Positions 1 to 8,909 of a DNA stretch of 42,594 bases are shown piece after piece (position 1 is the first letter of the stretch; the number at the start of each line of letters is the position of its first letter). The DNA comes from Campylobacterales bacterium. Its GTDB lineage: Bacteria; Campylobacterota; Campylobacteria; Campylobacterales; Nitratiruptoraceae. Where the stretch lies: the NCBI GenBank assembly GCA_027082175.1, contig JALWIX010000078.1:1-42594 (forward strand), read 5' to 3'. Under the pieces are notes generated by a model. It was given only the letters and a program-made list of their open reading frames with translations, did no database searches and was not told the DNA's origin. The position numbers and the translations under genes were made by a program.

Positions 1-1574
1 ACATCTCCAAAAATGATAGGCGGTTTAACACATCTACTTCCATAGCTTTGAACCCATCCGTTTTGGCTAAAAGTTACGCCTTCAAGCATCTCTCCGAAAT
101 ATTCAACCATATCGTTTCTCTCAAATTCGCCGTGAACCAAAACATCTAATCCAACATCTTCTTGTACTTTTATACAATAATCAATAAACTCTTTTATTTT
201 TGATTTGTACTCATCTTCGCTAATGAGACCTTGTTTAAAATCACGTCTTACTTTTCTAACTTCTGCGGTTTGAGGAAAACTTCCTATAGTCGTAGTTGGC
301 AGTATAGGATATTTTAAAACTTCATGCTGAATTTTTAATCTATCCTCTGCGTTCGTATCTCTTTGTTTTTCACTATCTTTTAGATTTTTTAGTCTGTTTT
401 GAACATCAGCGCTATGGATCTGTGTAGATGTCTTTCGTGTTATATTGGCTTTTTTGTTAGCTTCATATATTTTTTTCTCTTTTTCGTTAAGAGATTCGTT
501 TTTAAAAAGTTTATCGATAACTTTTATCTCGTCCAGTTTTTCCAAAGCAAAAGCGAGCCAAGATTTTATATTTTCATCCATTTTCTCTTCATATTTTAGC
601 GTATATGGGACGTGGAGTAATGAGCAGCTTGAAGCCACATAGACTCTGTTTTTATCTATATTTAACGAGTTTAGAAACTTAACTTTTTCGTCTATGTCGC
701 TTATCCAGATATTCCTGCCGTCAACAACACCTGCGACTAAGATTTTGCCGCTTTTTGCGATTTTCTCCACAGCATTGATATTTTTAGGACCGTGAACAAA
801 ATCTAAACCTATACCTTTTATGTTGCACTCTGTCAATATATCTACAGCTTCTAAAGCATGTTCAAAGTATGTCGATACGAAAATATCAACATTTTCAGTC
901 GCATTTCCAAGTTTTTCATAAGCAAATCTTAGAGCGTCCAACATTTTTTTAGTTGGATCTTTAACTAAAGCAGGTTCGTCAAACTGAACCGTTACGTTCT
1001 CATCAAGCTTTGAAACAATTTTTAAAATATCCACATAGGCGTCCACCGCACTTTTTATCTCATCAAGCGGATCGTTTCCTTTAGCGCCTCTTGAAAAGCT
1101 TAAAAACGTAACGGGACCGATTATATTGATTTTAGGTTTTATTTCAAGCTCTTTCGCCTCTGAATATTCTGCAATTATTTTGTCAAGATTTGGCTTAAAC
1201 TCCTGTTTGGGCTCTATTTGCGGAACAAAATAGTGATAGTTGGTATTTAACCATTTTGTCATAGGGAGAGCTTTGTGCTCTTTATCTCCTCTTGCCATTG
1301 AAAAATATCTATCGATTCCCTCTAAGTCAAGATACTCTTTAGGTTCGCAACCCAACATAACTATAGTGTCTATCATGTTGTCGTAAAAACTAAAATCGTT
1401 TACGCTTATAAAATCTATTCCGGCCTCTTTTTGATATTTTAAATGTCTAATGCGTAATTCTTTTGCAACTTTTTGAAGCTCATCTATCTCTATCTGTTTA
1501 CTCCAATACTTTTCCAAAGCAAATTTTAGCTCTCTTTTCTCACCAATTCTAGGAAAACCGTGAATATAGGTCAT
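1..1574 (-). CDS. metE: Cobalamin-independent methionine synthase, N-terminal two thirds (partial)
   Basis: Transfers the methyl group of 5-methyltetrahydrofolate to homocysteine, the last step of methionine synthesis, in the cytoplasm without B12. The minus strand reads open from an ATG at 1574 to the window edge (524 codons). It begins MTYIHGFPRIGEKRELKFAL, the classic MetE amino terminus, and the whole N-terminal barrel is present. The C-terminal catalytic barrel has just started (HGEFERNDMVEYFGE near the edge), so the zinc-binding His/Cys residues lie outside. A full MetE is about 755 residues. GGAG lies about 9 bases upstream of the ATG. The gene is transcribed away from ruvX. The end at base 1 is a window cut, not a truncation. 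Confidence 0.96.
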   Translation of the reverse strand, partial: MTYIHGFPRIGEKRELKFALEKYWSKQIEIDELQKVAKELRIRHLKYQKEAGIDFISVNDFSFYDNMIDTIVMLGCEPKEYLDLEGIDRYFSMARGDKEHKALPMTKWLNTNYHYFVPQIEPKQEFKPNLDKIIAEYSEAKELEIKPKINIIGPVTFLSFSRGAKGNDPLDEIKSAVDAYVDILKIVSKLDENVTVQFDEPALVKDPTKKMLDALRFAYEKLGNATENVDIFVSTYFEHALEAVDILTECNIKGIGLDFVHGPKNINAVEKIAKSGKILVAGVVDGRNIWISDIDEKVKFLNSLNIDKNRVYVASSCSLLHVPYTLKYEEKMDENIKSWLAFALEKLDEIKVIDKLFKNESLNEKEKKIYEANKKANITRKTSTQIHSADVQNRLKNLKDSEKQRDTNAEDRLKIQHEVLKYPILPTTTIGSFPQTAEVRKVRRDFKQGLISEDEYKSKIKEFIDYCIKVQEDVGLDVLVHGEFERNDMVEYFGEMLEGVTFSQNGWVQSYGSRCVKPPIIFGD

Positions 1575-1998
1575 CTCTTCTCCTTCTATTTTATATAAAA
1601 TTTTTACATACTCTATTTCTAACTATTAAAATGTTTAATATAATCTTGATTTTGCGGCTGTTATATCAAAGGAGGAGAGATACCGGTTTTAGTTTTTCTG
1701 CATTTACATATAGGCGGTTTTTTAATACGGGAGAGTTTTAGTATCTTGTGCGCCAAACAGGCGAAAAAAAGGTTACAATAACAGGGTTTGTCGGTTTTTA
1801 GAGACAAAAATGAAATGGAGTTTAAAAAAAATTCAATTATAGGCGGCGGATCCTCGCTAAAATTTTCATCCTCTTTTTTAAATCTTAAAATCTTTAAAAT
1901 ATAATATTTAAATGAACGGTTTTTAGATGATATTAATATATATGAAGTAGTAGCGGTTATAGCTTGAAGCGTAAAATATCTGCCTTTAAAACCTTTTG
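1575..1998. other. Long spacer between metE and ruvX, mostly without a convincing gene
   Basis: This is the longest stretch without a secure gene (424 bases). It holds one doubtful minus-strand reading frame (see 1661-2005) and, close to metE, a small inverted repeat, ATTAAA-ATG-TTTAAT at 1625-1639. That repeat lies about 50 bases upstream of the metE start and could be part of its promoter or operator. No tRNA fold, riboswitch I recognise or clear terminator is visible. Confidence 0.5.
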
Positions 1999-2005
1999 CT
2001 ACCAT
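1661..2005 (-). CDS. Doubtful 114-residue ORF overlapping the ruvX stop
   Basis: Not recognised. An open frame of 114 codons starts at an ATG that overlaps the ruvX stop codon (ATGGTAG), an arrangement often seen with translational coupling. Codon choice resembles the neighbours. Against it: the ribosome-binding site is weak (AGAAAG), no domain or membrane segment is evident, and the C-terminal third is an unusual run rich in Lys, Pro and Cys (for example KKPPICKCRK). It may be a real small lineage-specific gene, a decayed gene or chance. Conservation in relatives would decide. Confidence 0.25.
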   Translation of the reverse strand: MVAKGFKGRYFTLQAITATTSYILISSKNRSFKYYILKILRFKKEDENFSEDPPPIIEFFLNSISFLSLKTDKPCYCNLFFACLAHKILKLSRIKKPPICKCRKTKTGISPPLI

Positions 2006-2397
2006 TTTTTACTTTCTAAAAATCTCTCTAAAATTAGCGATGCGGCAATAGAGTCTATCTTACCGTCTCTTTTTTGTTTAATTTTGCCTTTTGCGATTTC
2101 TTTTGCTTCTTGTGAGGAAAAACTCTCGTCAATAAAAAAAACTTCTCCTTCAAAATCCAAAAGTTTTACAAAATGCTCCGCCCTTTTTCTCATCTCATCT
2201 TCACTACTTCCGCCAATAGGCACGCCAACGACTAAAGTCTCGATATCCCACTCTTTTAAAATCTTACTAACATCGTTTGCGGCTTGATTTCTATTTTTTC
2301 TAATAACGGCATTTTGTGGCAATACTATCTTACCGTCTAAAGATATAGCAAAACCTATCCTCTTTAAACCTATATCTATAGCCGCAAGTTTTTTCAA
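1999..2397 (-). CDS. ruvX: RuvX/YqgF family putative pre-16S rRNA nuclease
   Basis: RNase-H-fold nuclease implicated in 5' processing of pre-16S rRNA and formerly proposed as a Holliday junction resolvase. The 132 residues are full length for the family. Visible motifs are the first acidic strand (AAIDIGLKRIGFA, D8), VVGVPIGG in the middle, IDESFSS with the second acidic residue, and a C-terminal DSIAASLILERFL with the third catalytic Asp. The start is TTG at 2397, with GGAG at 2403-2406 five bases upstream. Divergent from the HAD phosphatase gene at 2632. Confidence 0.93.
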   Translation of the reverse strand: MKKLAAIDIGLKRIGFAISLDGKIVLPQNAVIRKNRNQAANDVSKILKEWDIETLVVGVPIGGSSEDEMRKRAEHFVKLLDFEGEVFFIDESFSSQEAKEIAKGKIKQKRDGKIDSIAASLILERFLESKKW

Positions 2398-2540
2398 ATC
2401 GTCTCCAAATTTTTATAAAATTGTATCAAAATTTCTATAAAATATCATTTTATGATTTTAGTTTGATATTTGGCTTTTTTAATTTTTTTTGAGATTATAT
2501 CAAAATAGAAAAAAAATCTCTTTTTAAGATTTATTTTGTT

Positions 2541-2594
2541 AGAAATTGAGTGTTTTAAATAGATAGTGATTCTCTCAACAATTTCTATCTATTT
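2541..2594 (+). promoter_or_regulatory. Overlapping, mutually exclusive inverted repeats upstream of the HAD phosphatase gene
   Basis: In the divergent ruvX/gph spacer, AAATAGATAG (2558-2567) pairs with CTATCTATTT (2585-2594), a 10-base stem with a 17-base loop. A second pair, AGAAATTG (2541-2548) with CAATTTCT (2579-2586), shares two bases (2585-2586) with the first. The two hairpins end about 40 bases before the gph start. Leader structure or protein-binding dyad are both possible. There is no U-tract, so a simple terminator is unlikely. Confidence 0.4.
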
Positions 2595-2631
2595 AGAGTT
2601 TTCAAATAATAAATTTTTTTAAAGATGAGAT

Positions 2632-3315
2632 ATGTTTAAAAATAAGAAACTGATAATTTTTGATTTGGATGGAACACTAATCGACAGCGCTAAAAGTTTG
2701 GCAAAAGCTTTAAATTTTACGCTTAATTCTCTAGGGAGAACAAGTTTTAGCGAAGACATAGTTAGAACCTGGATAGGAAACGGAGCTCAGGTATTGGTAA
2801 AAAGAGCTCTTGCGGGAAAAAAAGATTTTACTGAGAAAGAAATAGACGATGAGTTATTTAAAAAGGGTTTAGATATTTTTTTGGATTACTACGCTCAAAA
2901 TTTAACTAAAGAGACAACTCTCTATCCAAAAGTAAAAGAGAGCTTAGAAAAGTTAAAAAATAGCGGTTATAGATTGGCGATTGCTACAAATAAACCTACA
3001 AAATTTATCAAGCCCATATTGGAGTTTTTTGAGATAATTGAGCTTTTTGAACTATACCTCGGTGGAGATTCGGTTTCAAAGAAAAAACCTGACCCTCATA
3101 TGCTTATTGAAGTTTGCAAAAAAGCGGATATAGACCCGAATTTTGTCGTAATGGTTGGTGATTCCAAAAATGACTCGATTGCCGCTTTAAGAGCTGGGAT
3201 TGATTTTATAGCTGTTACTTACGGCTATAAAGATAATGCCGACTTTTTAGAAACAGAAGTTACAGTAGATGATTTTGAGAAAATATTGGATTATTTTAAG
3301 GTAAAAGATGAGTAG
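2632..3315 (+). CDS. gph: HAD-superfamily phosphatase, phosphoglycolate phosphatase-like
   Basis: Predicted cytoplasmic haloacid-dehalogenase-type phosphatase. In the Gph family it hydrolyses 2-phosphoglycolate from DNA repair or oxygenase side reactions. All four HAD motifs are present in 227 residues: FDLDGTL (nucleophile D11, acid D13), ATNKPT (118-123), KKKPDP (lysine around 150-152) and GDSKND (176-181). A helical cap lies between motifs I and II (C1 cap type). The next gene starts inside its stop codon (ATGAGTAG), so the two are probably co-transcribed. Exact substrate is uncertain; pyrophosphatase PpaX and other C1-capped HADs look similar. Confidence 0.85.
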   Translation: MFKNKKLIIFDLDGTLIDSAKSLAKALNFTLNSLGRTSFSEDIVRTWIGNGAQVLVKRALAGKKDFTEKEIDDELFKKGLDIFLDYYAQNLTKETTLYPKVKESLEKLKNSGYRLAIATNKPTKFIKPILEFFEIIELFELYLGGDSVSKKKPDPHMLIEVCKKADIDPNFVVMVGDSKNDSIAALRAGIDFIAVTYGYKDNADFLETEVTVDDFEKILDYFKVKDE

Positions 3316-4738
3316 AGCCAAAATTGCAATTGTAGGCGGAGGAGTAGCTGGTGTTACTGCAGCTTTGACTCTAAAAAACTTTGACTTGGATATAACTCTT
3401 TTTGAAAAACAGAGTAGTTTAGTTGGAGGTCCTCCATTTTGCCATCTGCATGCAGGAGGAAATCTTTATAGAGAAATATCAGATGCCCAATGTATCCGTC
3501 TTTTGAAGGAATCCATAGATTTTTTACGCTTTTATCCATTTGCAGTTGATTTTAGACCTACGGTTATTGCCGTTCCTGTTAAAGATAGCGGAGATCCAAA
3601 AGATTTGCTAGATAGACTAGAGGTTTTAAAAAGCGAATATAAAAAACTAATAGAAAAAGAACATGATAATAAAGTTTTAGGCGAACCTCAAAACTACTAT
3701 AAACTTTATGATCGAATAGATTTAGAGGCTTTAAAAAACAAAGAGCCTGTTAACAATCCAAAAAGTTTAGAAGAGTGGTTAATCCCCGTAGCAAAATACG
3801 TAAATTTAGAGAGTATAAAATATCCTCTAATTATAGTCCAAGAGTATGGATTAAATCTATTTAGAGTCGCAGCGGGAGCAACTCTAGCGCTTCAAAAAGC
3901 TAAAAATGTTGATTTGAAGTTAAGTTGTGAAATAGTAAATATAACACAAAAAAAAGAGCAATTTTTCGTAAGCTATAGATGCGGTGAAAAAAGTGAAACT
4001 AAACAGTTTGATTATCTCATAAACGCTGCCGGATTTAATAGTGGGGTTATCGATGACATGTTAGGATTTAAAAGAGAAAGACTTATAGAGTTCAAAGCCG
4101 CCTATGTAACTAAATGGGAAGATTGCAATATCAAGTGGCCGGAAATTATTTTTCACGGAAAAAGAGGAACTCCTCAAGGAATGGCGCAATTTACCCCATA
4201 TCCGGATGGTTATTTTCAACTTCACGGTATGACAAAAGAGATAACTTTGTTTAATGACGGATTGGTTAAAAATCCTGTTAACAGCTCACAGCCGAGACTT
4301 AATCAAAAATTTTTAGATAAAATATACAAAGGATGGAAAAAAGAGGATATAGAAAAAAGAACAAAAAAAGCTATAAAACATTTCTCCTGTTTTATCCCTG
4401 AATTTGCCAAAAATGCCAAAGTAGCTTCAAAACCGCTATTTGGAGCTCAGCAAATTCCCGGAGATGATCCTGATTTAAGAGCCGCCGAAATATCTTTTGA
4501 AGGCGATAGATACGCAAGATGTGAGATTGTAAAAGTATCTTCCGCTCTTAGTATGACAGATGAGATAGTAAAAAAGCTAATAGAACTTAAAATGGTTGAT
4601 AGTTCATATTATGGTAAAAGAGACTATAGCTACTTAAAAGATTTGGAAGAAAAAAAGATTTCTGAATTAGCCAAAGAGATAGCAAAAAAAAGGGGTTATC
4701 CCACATCTATGGCAAACAGGGTTTTATATAAGATTTAA
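3308..4738 (+). CDS. FAD-dependent oxidoreductase, DAO-type fold
   Basis: A 476-residue flavoprotein with an N-terminal Rossmann dinucleotide motif (AIVGGGVAGVTAAL, glycines 10-12 and 15) followed by an acidic residue ending strand 2 (FEKQSSLVGG). A second FAD-contact segment, YLINAAGFNSG, is typical of DAO-like enzymes. No signal peptide or membrane segment. The start overlaps the phosphatase gene by 8 bases. Substrate is not evident. Similar proteins are sometimes labelled malate:quinone-oxidoreductase-like, but I do not see enough resemblance to classical MQO to claim that. Its stop is 3 bases from the convergent mnmE stop. Confidence 0.8.
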   Translation: MSRAKIAIVGGGVAGVTAALTLKNFDLDITLFEKQSSLVGGPPFCHLHAGGNLYREISDAQCIRLLKESIDFLRFYPFAVDFRPTVIAVPVKDSGDPKDLLDRLEVLKSEYKKLIEKEHDNKVLGEPQNYYKLYDRIDLEALKNKEPVNNPKSLEEWLIPVAKYVNLESIKYPLIIVQEYGLNLFRVAAGATLALQKAKNVDLKLSCEIVNITQKKEQFFVSYRCGEKSETKQFDYLINAAGFNSGVIDDMLGFKRERLIEFKAAYVTKWEDCNIKWPEIIFHGKRGTPQGMAQFTPYPDGYFQLHGMTKEITLFNDGLVKNPVNSSQPRLNQKFLDKIYKGWKKEDIEKRTKKAIKHFSCFIPEFAKNAKVASKPLFGAQQIPGDDPDLRAAEISFEGDRYARCEIVKVSSALSMTDEIVKKLIELKMVDSSYYGKRDYSYLKDLEEKKISELAKEIAKKRGYPTSMANRVLYKI

Positions 4739-4741
4739 ACT

Positions 4742-6091
4742 CTATTTGCCTAAACAAAACTCTCCAAACATTTTATCTAGCAACTCGCTACTCTCCATAG
4801 GTCTTGTTATAGACGCAACAGCCCTTATAGCATCGTTAATATGATATGCGAAAATCTCAAGCTCTCCCATATCCAGAGGTTCAAAGGCCTCTTCAATGGA
4901 ATCGAGAGCCTTTTTAACAGAATCAATTTGTCTTTTTGAAATAAGCAAAATATCATCGTTTTTTGCATAGCCGTCTAGTATATTTTTTAACCTATCTATT
5001 AAAGGCGATATATCATTTTTCACGCTCAAAAGCAGAGGTTCAAAGTCTTTTACTTTATCAATATCTTTATTTGCGCCAAGGTCTGCTTTATTTAAAACTA
5101 TAATAAAATCTTTTTCTTCTTTGAAACTATCAATTAACTCTAAAATCTTCTCATCCTCATCTTCAAACTCTTTTGATGAGTCAAACATTGCGATAATTAT
5201 ATCGCTCTCTTTTATAGCTTTTATACTTCTTTCAATTCCTATTTTTTCTATCTCGTCTTTTGCCTCTCTGATACCAGCGGTATCAATAACCCTAACAAGA
5301 TGAGTGCCGATCTTAACATTTTCTTCTATCGTATCTCTCGTAGTACCTGCAATATCACTAACTATAGCTCTATCATATGAAAGAAGTCTATTTAGTAAAG
5401 AGCTCTTCCCCGTATTTGGTTTTCCGATTATTGATATTTTAAAACCTTCCAATATTCCTGCTCTTCTCTCACTGGATTCTAGCATATTTTTGAGTCTATT
5501 TTTTAGCTCTTTTAATTGATATTTCATAGATTCTGACATATCATCAGGAAGGTCTTCTTCTGCATAATCGATATTGACTTCTACAAATGCTAAAATTCTA
5601 ATAAGCGCTTCTCTGATATTTTCGATATACTCTTTTAGCTCCCCTTTTAAATGTTTGGCAAGTATTTTTGCAGCATCTTCACTTTTCGCTTCTATAAGTT
5701 TTGCTATAGCTTCCGCCTCGGTAAGATCTATCTTTCCGTTTAAAAAGGCTCTTTTGCTAAATTCTCCTGGCTCCGCTAATCTTGCTCCATATTCTATTAC
5801 TGTATCTAAAATCTTTTTTGCTACGATTATACCGCCGTGACATTGAAACTCTACAATATCTTCGCCCGTAAAAGAGTGAGGCGCCTTAAAATATATCACG
5901 ATCGATTTGTCTATTAGTTCATCTTTTTTATCGTAAAGAGATGTAAGAGTGGCATATCTTGGAGGGAAACTCTTTTTTTTAGAGATTTTTTTAGCTATTT
6001 CAAGCGCTTTATCACCGCTAACTCTAACAATAGCGATAGAGCCGATGCCATGTGATGTGGCAACGGCCGCAATAGTACTGTTACTGTTCAT
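4742..6091 (-). CDS. mnmE: tRNA modification GTPase MnmE
   Basis: With MnmG it installs the carboxymethylaminomethyl or related group on U34 of certain tRNAs. The 449 residues are full length. The N-terminal folate-binding domain (1-115) contains FTGEDIVEFQCHGG. A helical domain follows, then the inserted G domain with GKPNTGKSS (223-230), DIAGTTRDT (246-254), DTAGI (270-274) and NKADLG. The C-terminal FCLGK (445-449) is the family signature with the catalytic Cys. It is the last gene of the rpmH-rnpA-yidD-yidC-jag-mnmE run and overlaps jag by 11 bases. Confidence 0.97.
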   Translation of the reverse strand: MNSNSTIAAVATSHGIGSIAIVRVSGDKALEIAKKISKKKSFPPRYATLTSLYDKKDELIDKSIVIYFKAPHSFTGEDIVEFQCHGGIIVAKKILDTVIEYGARLAEPGEFSKRAFLNGKIDLTEAEAIAKLIEAKSEDAAKILAKHLKGELKEYIENIREALIRILAFVEVNIDYAEEDLPDDMSESMKYQLKELKNRLKNMLESSERRAGILEGFKISIIGKPNTGKSSLLNRLLSYDRAIVSDIAGTTRDTIEENVKIGTHLVRVIDTAGIREAKDEIEKIGIERSIKAIKESDIIIAMFDSSKEFEDEDEKILELIDSFKEEKDFIIVLNKADLGANKDIDKVKDFEPLLLSVKNDISPLIDRLKNILDGYAKNDDILLISKRQIDSVKKALDSIEEAFEPLDMGELEIFAYHINDAIRAVASITRPMESSELLDKMFGEFCLGK

Positions 6092-6992
6092 TTTTCTTAT
6101 TAAACTGGTTGACTATAATATACTTTTCACCCTGTCTGTTTGTTCTTATGGCAACATATTTGTCACGAAATTCGGCTCTAAGCTCTTTTAAAGCTATCTG
6201 AACCAAAACGCCGTCGAGAGGTTTAGTCTGTCCTCTCCCCTCTTTTTTAATTTTTTCAATTACAGGTTTTAAATAGTTTTTTACCATCTCTTCTTGAGTT
6301 TTTAAAAACTCTGCAATTTCAAGTCTTATTTGAAGATCATACTTTGCGTTTATCCAGTTAAATAGCATATATGAAAGAGCCTTGTACCTATAACCCTCTT
6401 TTCCTATCAAAAGCGCCGAATCTGCACCGCTAAACTCGATAAGAACGGTATTTTCGTCATAAGGATTTACTTTTATTTTTTCTATCTCGAAACATGAGTG
6501 TTTGAAAAGATCGTTTATATCGTTTTCTATAGTTTGCGCTATCTCCTCAATACTTACACTATCTTTATAAAAGTCTTGAAATTCGTCTTTGACTTGCGGC
6601 AATTCGAATCTTTTTTCAACTTTTTGAGTCTCTTTTGGTGGCTCCTTATCTTCCTTAACGATCTTTTGTTTAATTTCTGCTTTGGGCTTTTCTTCCCTCT
6701 TTATAACTTCTTTTTTCTCTATTTTTATACTCTCTTTCAATTTTTGCGGTTTTGTATCTTGAGTTTTTTCTACAATTTCATCCTCTTTTTTTTCAAGTTC
6801 TATCTTGTTATCATTTTGCTCTTTTTTCTTACAGGTCGCTATGATGATCGCATTTTTTTTGCCAATACCTAAAAAACCTTTGGACGGATTTTGTACTATC
6901 TCAATCTCTAAATCCGTAATAGAACAATCTAACTCCTTCGAGGCAAGCTTGTACGCCTCTTCCAAAGTAGGAGCCTCTATTTTCTTGCTCAT
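6081..6992 (-). CDS. jag: Jag/KhpB-type RNA-binding protein
   Basis: Cytoplasmic RNA-binding partner usually encoded next to yidC. The 303 residues show a Jag-N domain (about 1-50, with NPSKGFLGIGKKNAII), a Lys/Glu-rich linker (about 55-135) and a KH domain (about 165-235, containing LLIGKEGYRYKAL). The C-terminal R3H-like segment ends VAIRTNRQGEKYIIV. In that last part the R-xxx-H signature appears as RAEFR, so the histidine is absent and the motif looks degenerate. Overlaps yidC by 4 bases and mnmE by 11. Confidence 0.9.
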   Translation of the reverse strand: MSKKIEAPTLEEAYKLASKELDCSITDLEIEIVQNPSKGFLGIGKKNAIIIATCKKKEQNDNKIELEKKEDEIVEKTQDTKPQKLKESIKIEKKEVIKREEKPKAEIKQKIVKEDKEPPKETQKVEKRFELPQVKDEFQDFYKDSVSIEEIAQTIENDINDLFKHSCFEIEKIKVNPYDENTVLIEFSGADSALLIGKEGYRYKALSYMLFNWINAKYDLQIRLEIAEFLKTQEEMVKNYLKPVIEKIKKEGRGQTKPLDGVLVQIALKELRAEFRDKYVAIRTNRQGEKYIIVNQFNKKNEQ

Positions 6993-8578
6993 TTTGCTTC
7001 CTTTTGGACAGCTTTTTTACTCTCAAAAGCTTTATTAACAATAACTTGCTGGATAATTGAGAGAACGTTGTTAACAAACCAATAAAGCGTAAGACCCGCC
7101 GGGAATGTGATAAAGAAGAATGTAAATACTATAGGAAGATATTGGAATATTTTCTGCTGCATTGGATCTGTAATAGTCGTAGGAGTAATTTTTTGATGAA
7201 TATACATAGTTATACCCATCAAAATAGGCAAGATAAAATACGGATCCATCACGCTCAAATCTTTAATCCACAAAATCCACTCAGCACCTTTTAACTCAAT
7301 AGCGTTTAACAAAACTCTATATATCGCGAAAAATACTGGTATTTGAAGCAACAGAGGCAAACATCCGCCCATAGGATTGGCGCCATGTTTTTTATAAAGC
7401 TGCATCATATGGGCGTTTAGTTTTTGCGGATCACCTTTATATTTTTGCTGTAACTCTTTAATTTTAGGCGATAAATCTTTAAGTTTTTGCATAGATACCA
7501 TACCCTTAAATGTTAAAGGGAAAAGTAAGATTCTAATAAAAATTGTCAAAATAACTATAGCCCAACCCCAATTGCCCACAACGTTATAAATAGCAAGCAA
7601 TATTTTAAACATAGGTTTGGCTATAAAGGTAAAAAACCCATACTCTATAACATCCGTAAGCTCCGGATTGATATTTTTTAGCGTATTATAGTCTTTGGGA
7701 CCCAAATATCCGTTAACTTCAAAACGCTTTTCACCCTCGACAAAAATTATAGGATTTGCCTCTTCATCTTTTGAAATAACTACATTAAGCCCTTTTTTCA
7801 GATCGTAAAAGAAAGTTGAGTAATATCTGTCTACGGCAGCGGCAATTTTGGCCTTTCTGAAACTTTCTATCCCTTTTGCGTCTCCATCGTCTATCATAGT
7901 TATCGTATTGTCAGCCTCTTTTATCAAAACTCCGTGGAACGTATATCCATCAACTCTTACATCGGGTCTAAAACCTGGTGATATAAAATACTTCTTTTCA
8001 TTAGAGAGATTAACTTTTAGTTCATAATGCCCGTCCGGATATATTTTGATCTTTTTTACCACTGTTAGATTGGAAAGGTTTTGAGTTAAAGTAAGTTCTA
8101 CCGGTTTGTCTTCTATTTTAATCTCTTTTTTATCGGATATATAAGGAACTTTAAAGGCTTCTAAATTAGTTTTTTCATCACTAAATCTAATCTCTAACGG
8201 TTTAGGAAGTTTTGAGTCATTAAAAAGTTTTATATGCTCCCCGTTTTCCGTGACGAATCTCTTATCTTTTAAAACAACCTGTTTTATCCTACCTATATTG
8301 TCTATTATCATTGTGAAATGTTTAGAGTCAATTGTGACGAGTTTTTCACCCAAAAGAGTAGATTGATGATCGTTTTGCGATTTATAGTTAGTAGTTTGTT
8401 CGCTGTTTTCGTCGTTTGTTTTTGGAGCAGCTACACTTTTTTGAATCTCTTTTTTAGTCTGTGCGTTTTCAGTAGGATTAGGTTTGGGCATAAAGAAGTA
8501 ATCATAGATTAAAAAAACTCCTAATGATAGCACTGTAGCTATGATGACTCTTTGATTAGTATCCATCTTTTCAAACAT
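6989..8578 (-). CDS. yidC: Membrane protein insertase YidC
   Basis: Inserts and folds inner-membrane proteins, alone or with SecYEG. The 529 residues follow the Gram-negative plan: an N-terminal membrane segment (about 9-29), a large periplasmic P1 domain (about 50-310), then five hydrophobic segments. WGWAIVILTIFIRILLFPL holds the conserved arginine of the hydrophilic groove. The segment GGCLPLLLQIPVFFAIY is typical of the family, and the protein ends in a short basic tail. ATG at 8578 lies one base after the yidD stop. Confidence 0.97.
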   Translation of the reverse strand: MFEKMDTNQRVIIATVLSLGVFLIYDYFFMPKPNPTENAQTKKEIQKSVAAPKTNDENSEQTTNYKSQNDHQSTLLGEKLVTIDSKHFTMIIDNIGRIKQVVLKDKRFVTENGEHIKLFNDSKLPKPLEIRFSDEKTNLEAFKVPYISDKKEIKIEDKPVELTLTQNLSNLTVVKKIKIYPDGHYELKVNLSNEKKYFISPGFRPDVRVDGYTFHGVLIKEADNTITMIDDGDAKGIESFRKAKIAAAVDRYYSTFFYDLKKGLNVVISKDEEANPIIFVEGEKRFEVNGYLGPKDYNTLKNINPELTDVIEYGFFTFIAKPMFKILLAIYNVVGNWGWAIVILTIFIRILLFPLTFKGMVSMQKLKDLSPKIKELQQKYKGDPQKLNAHMMQLYKKHGANPMGGCLPLLLQIPVFFAIYRVLLNAIELKGAEWILWIKDLSVMDPYFILPILMGITMYIHQKITPTTITDPMQQKIFQYLPIVFTFFFITFPAGLTLYWFVNNVLSIIQQVIVNKAFESKKAVQKEAK

Positions 8579-8579
8579 C

Positions 8580-8909
8580 TCAAACCTTTGTTTTATTAAA
8601 ATTTTTAATTAAATAATATCGATTTTTATCTTTTGGTATTAACCAATACTTAATATTAATAACGTCTCTTTTTTTTATGCAATCTAACTTTTTGGTAATT
8701 ACAGGGTACTCTATGCCTCCTGCAAAAAGTTGATTGCATCTTAGAATTCTTAAAACAATAAAAAATATGGCTTTAAAAATATTTTCATTTTCAATACGCC
8801 ATTTGGCATACTCTGAACAAGTCGGATAGTATCTGCAACTCCCCGGCGATATTACCGATAAAAATTTTTGATAAAAAATCAAAAGCTTCAAGAAAAGTTT
8901 TTTAACCAT
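8580..8909 (-). CDS. yidD: YidD membrane protein insertion efficiency factor
   Basis: Small membrane-associated protein that helps YidC-dependent insertion. The 109 residues carry the family core LLIFYQKFLSVISPGSCRYY, then PTCSEYA, and later RILRCNQLFAGG, including the three conserved cysteines. The tail beyond residue 75 is longer and more basic than in many homologues. Start ATG at 8909 overlaps the end of rnpA by 8 bases. Confidence 0.94.
   Translation of the reverse strand: MVKKLFLKLLIFYQKFLSVISPGSCRYYPTCSEYAKWRIENENIFKAIFFIVLRILRCNQLFAGGIEYPVITKKLDCIKKRDVINIKYWLIPKDKNRYYLIKNFNKTKV

Noticed and set aside
3308-4738. Calling the FAD oxidoreductase a malate:quinone oxidoreductase
   Set aside because: The dinucleotide fold and size fit, but I cannot see characteristic MQO sequence, so only the fold-level call is made.
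5949-6191. Plus-strand open frames over mnmE, jag, clpB and other minus-strand genes
   Set aside because: They are antisense to strongly conserved proteins, are rich in Ser, Ile, Phe and Leu as expected for mirror frames, and have no supporting context.
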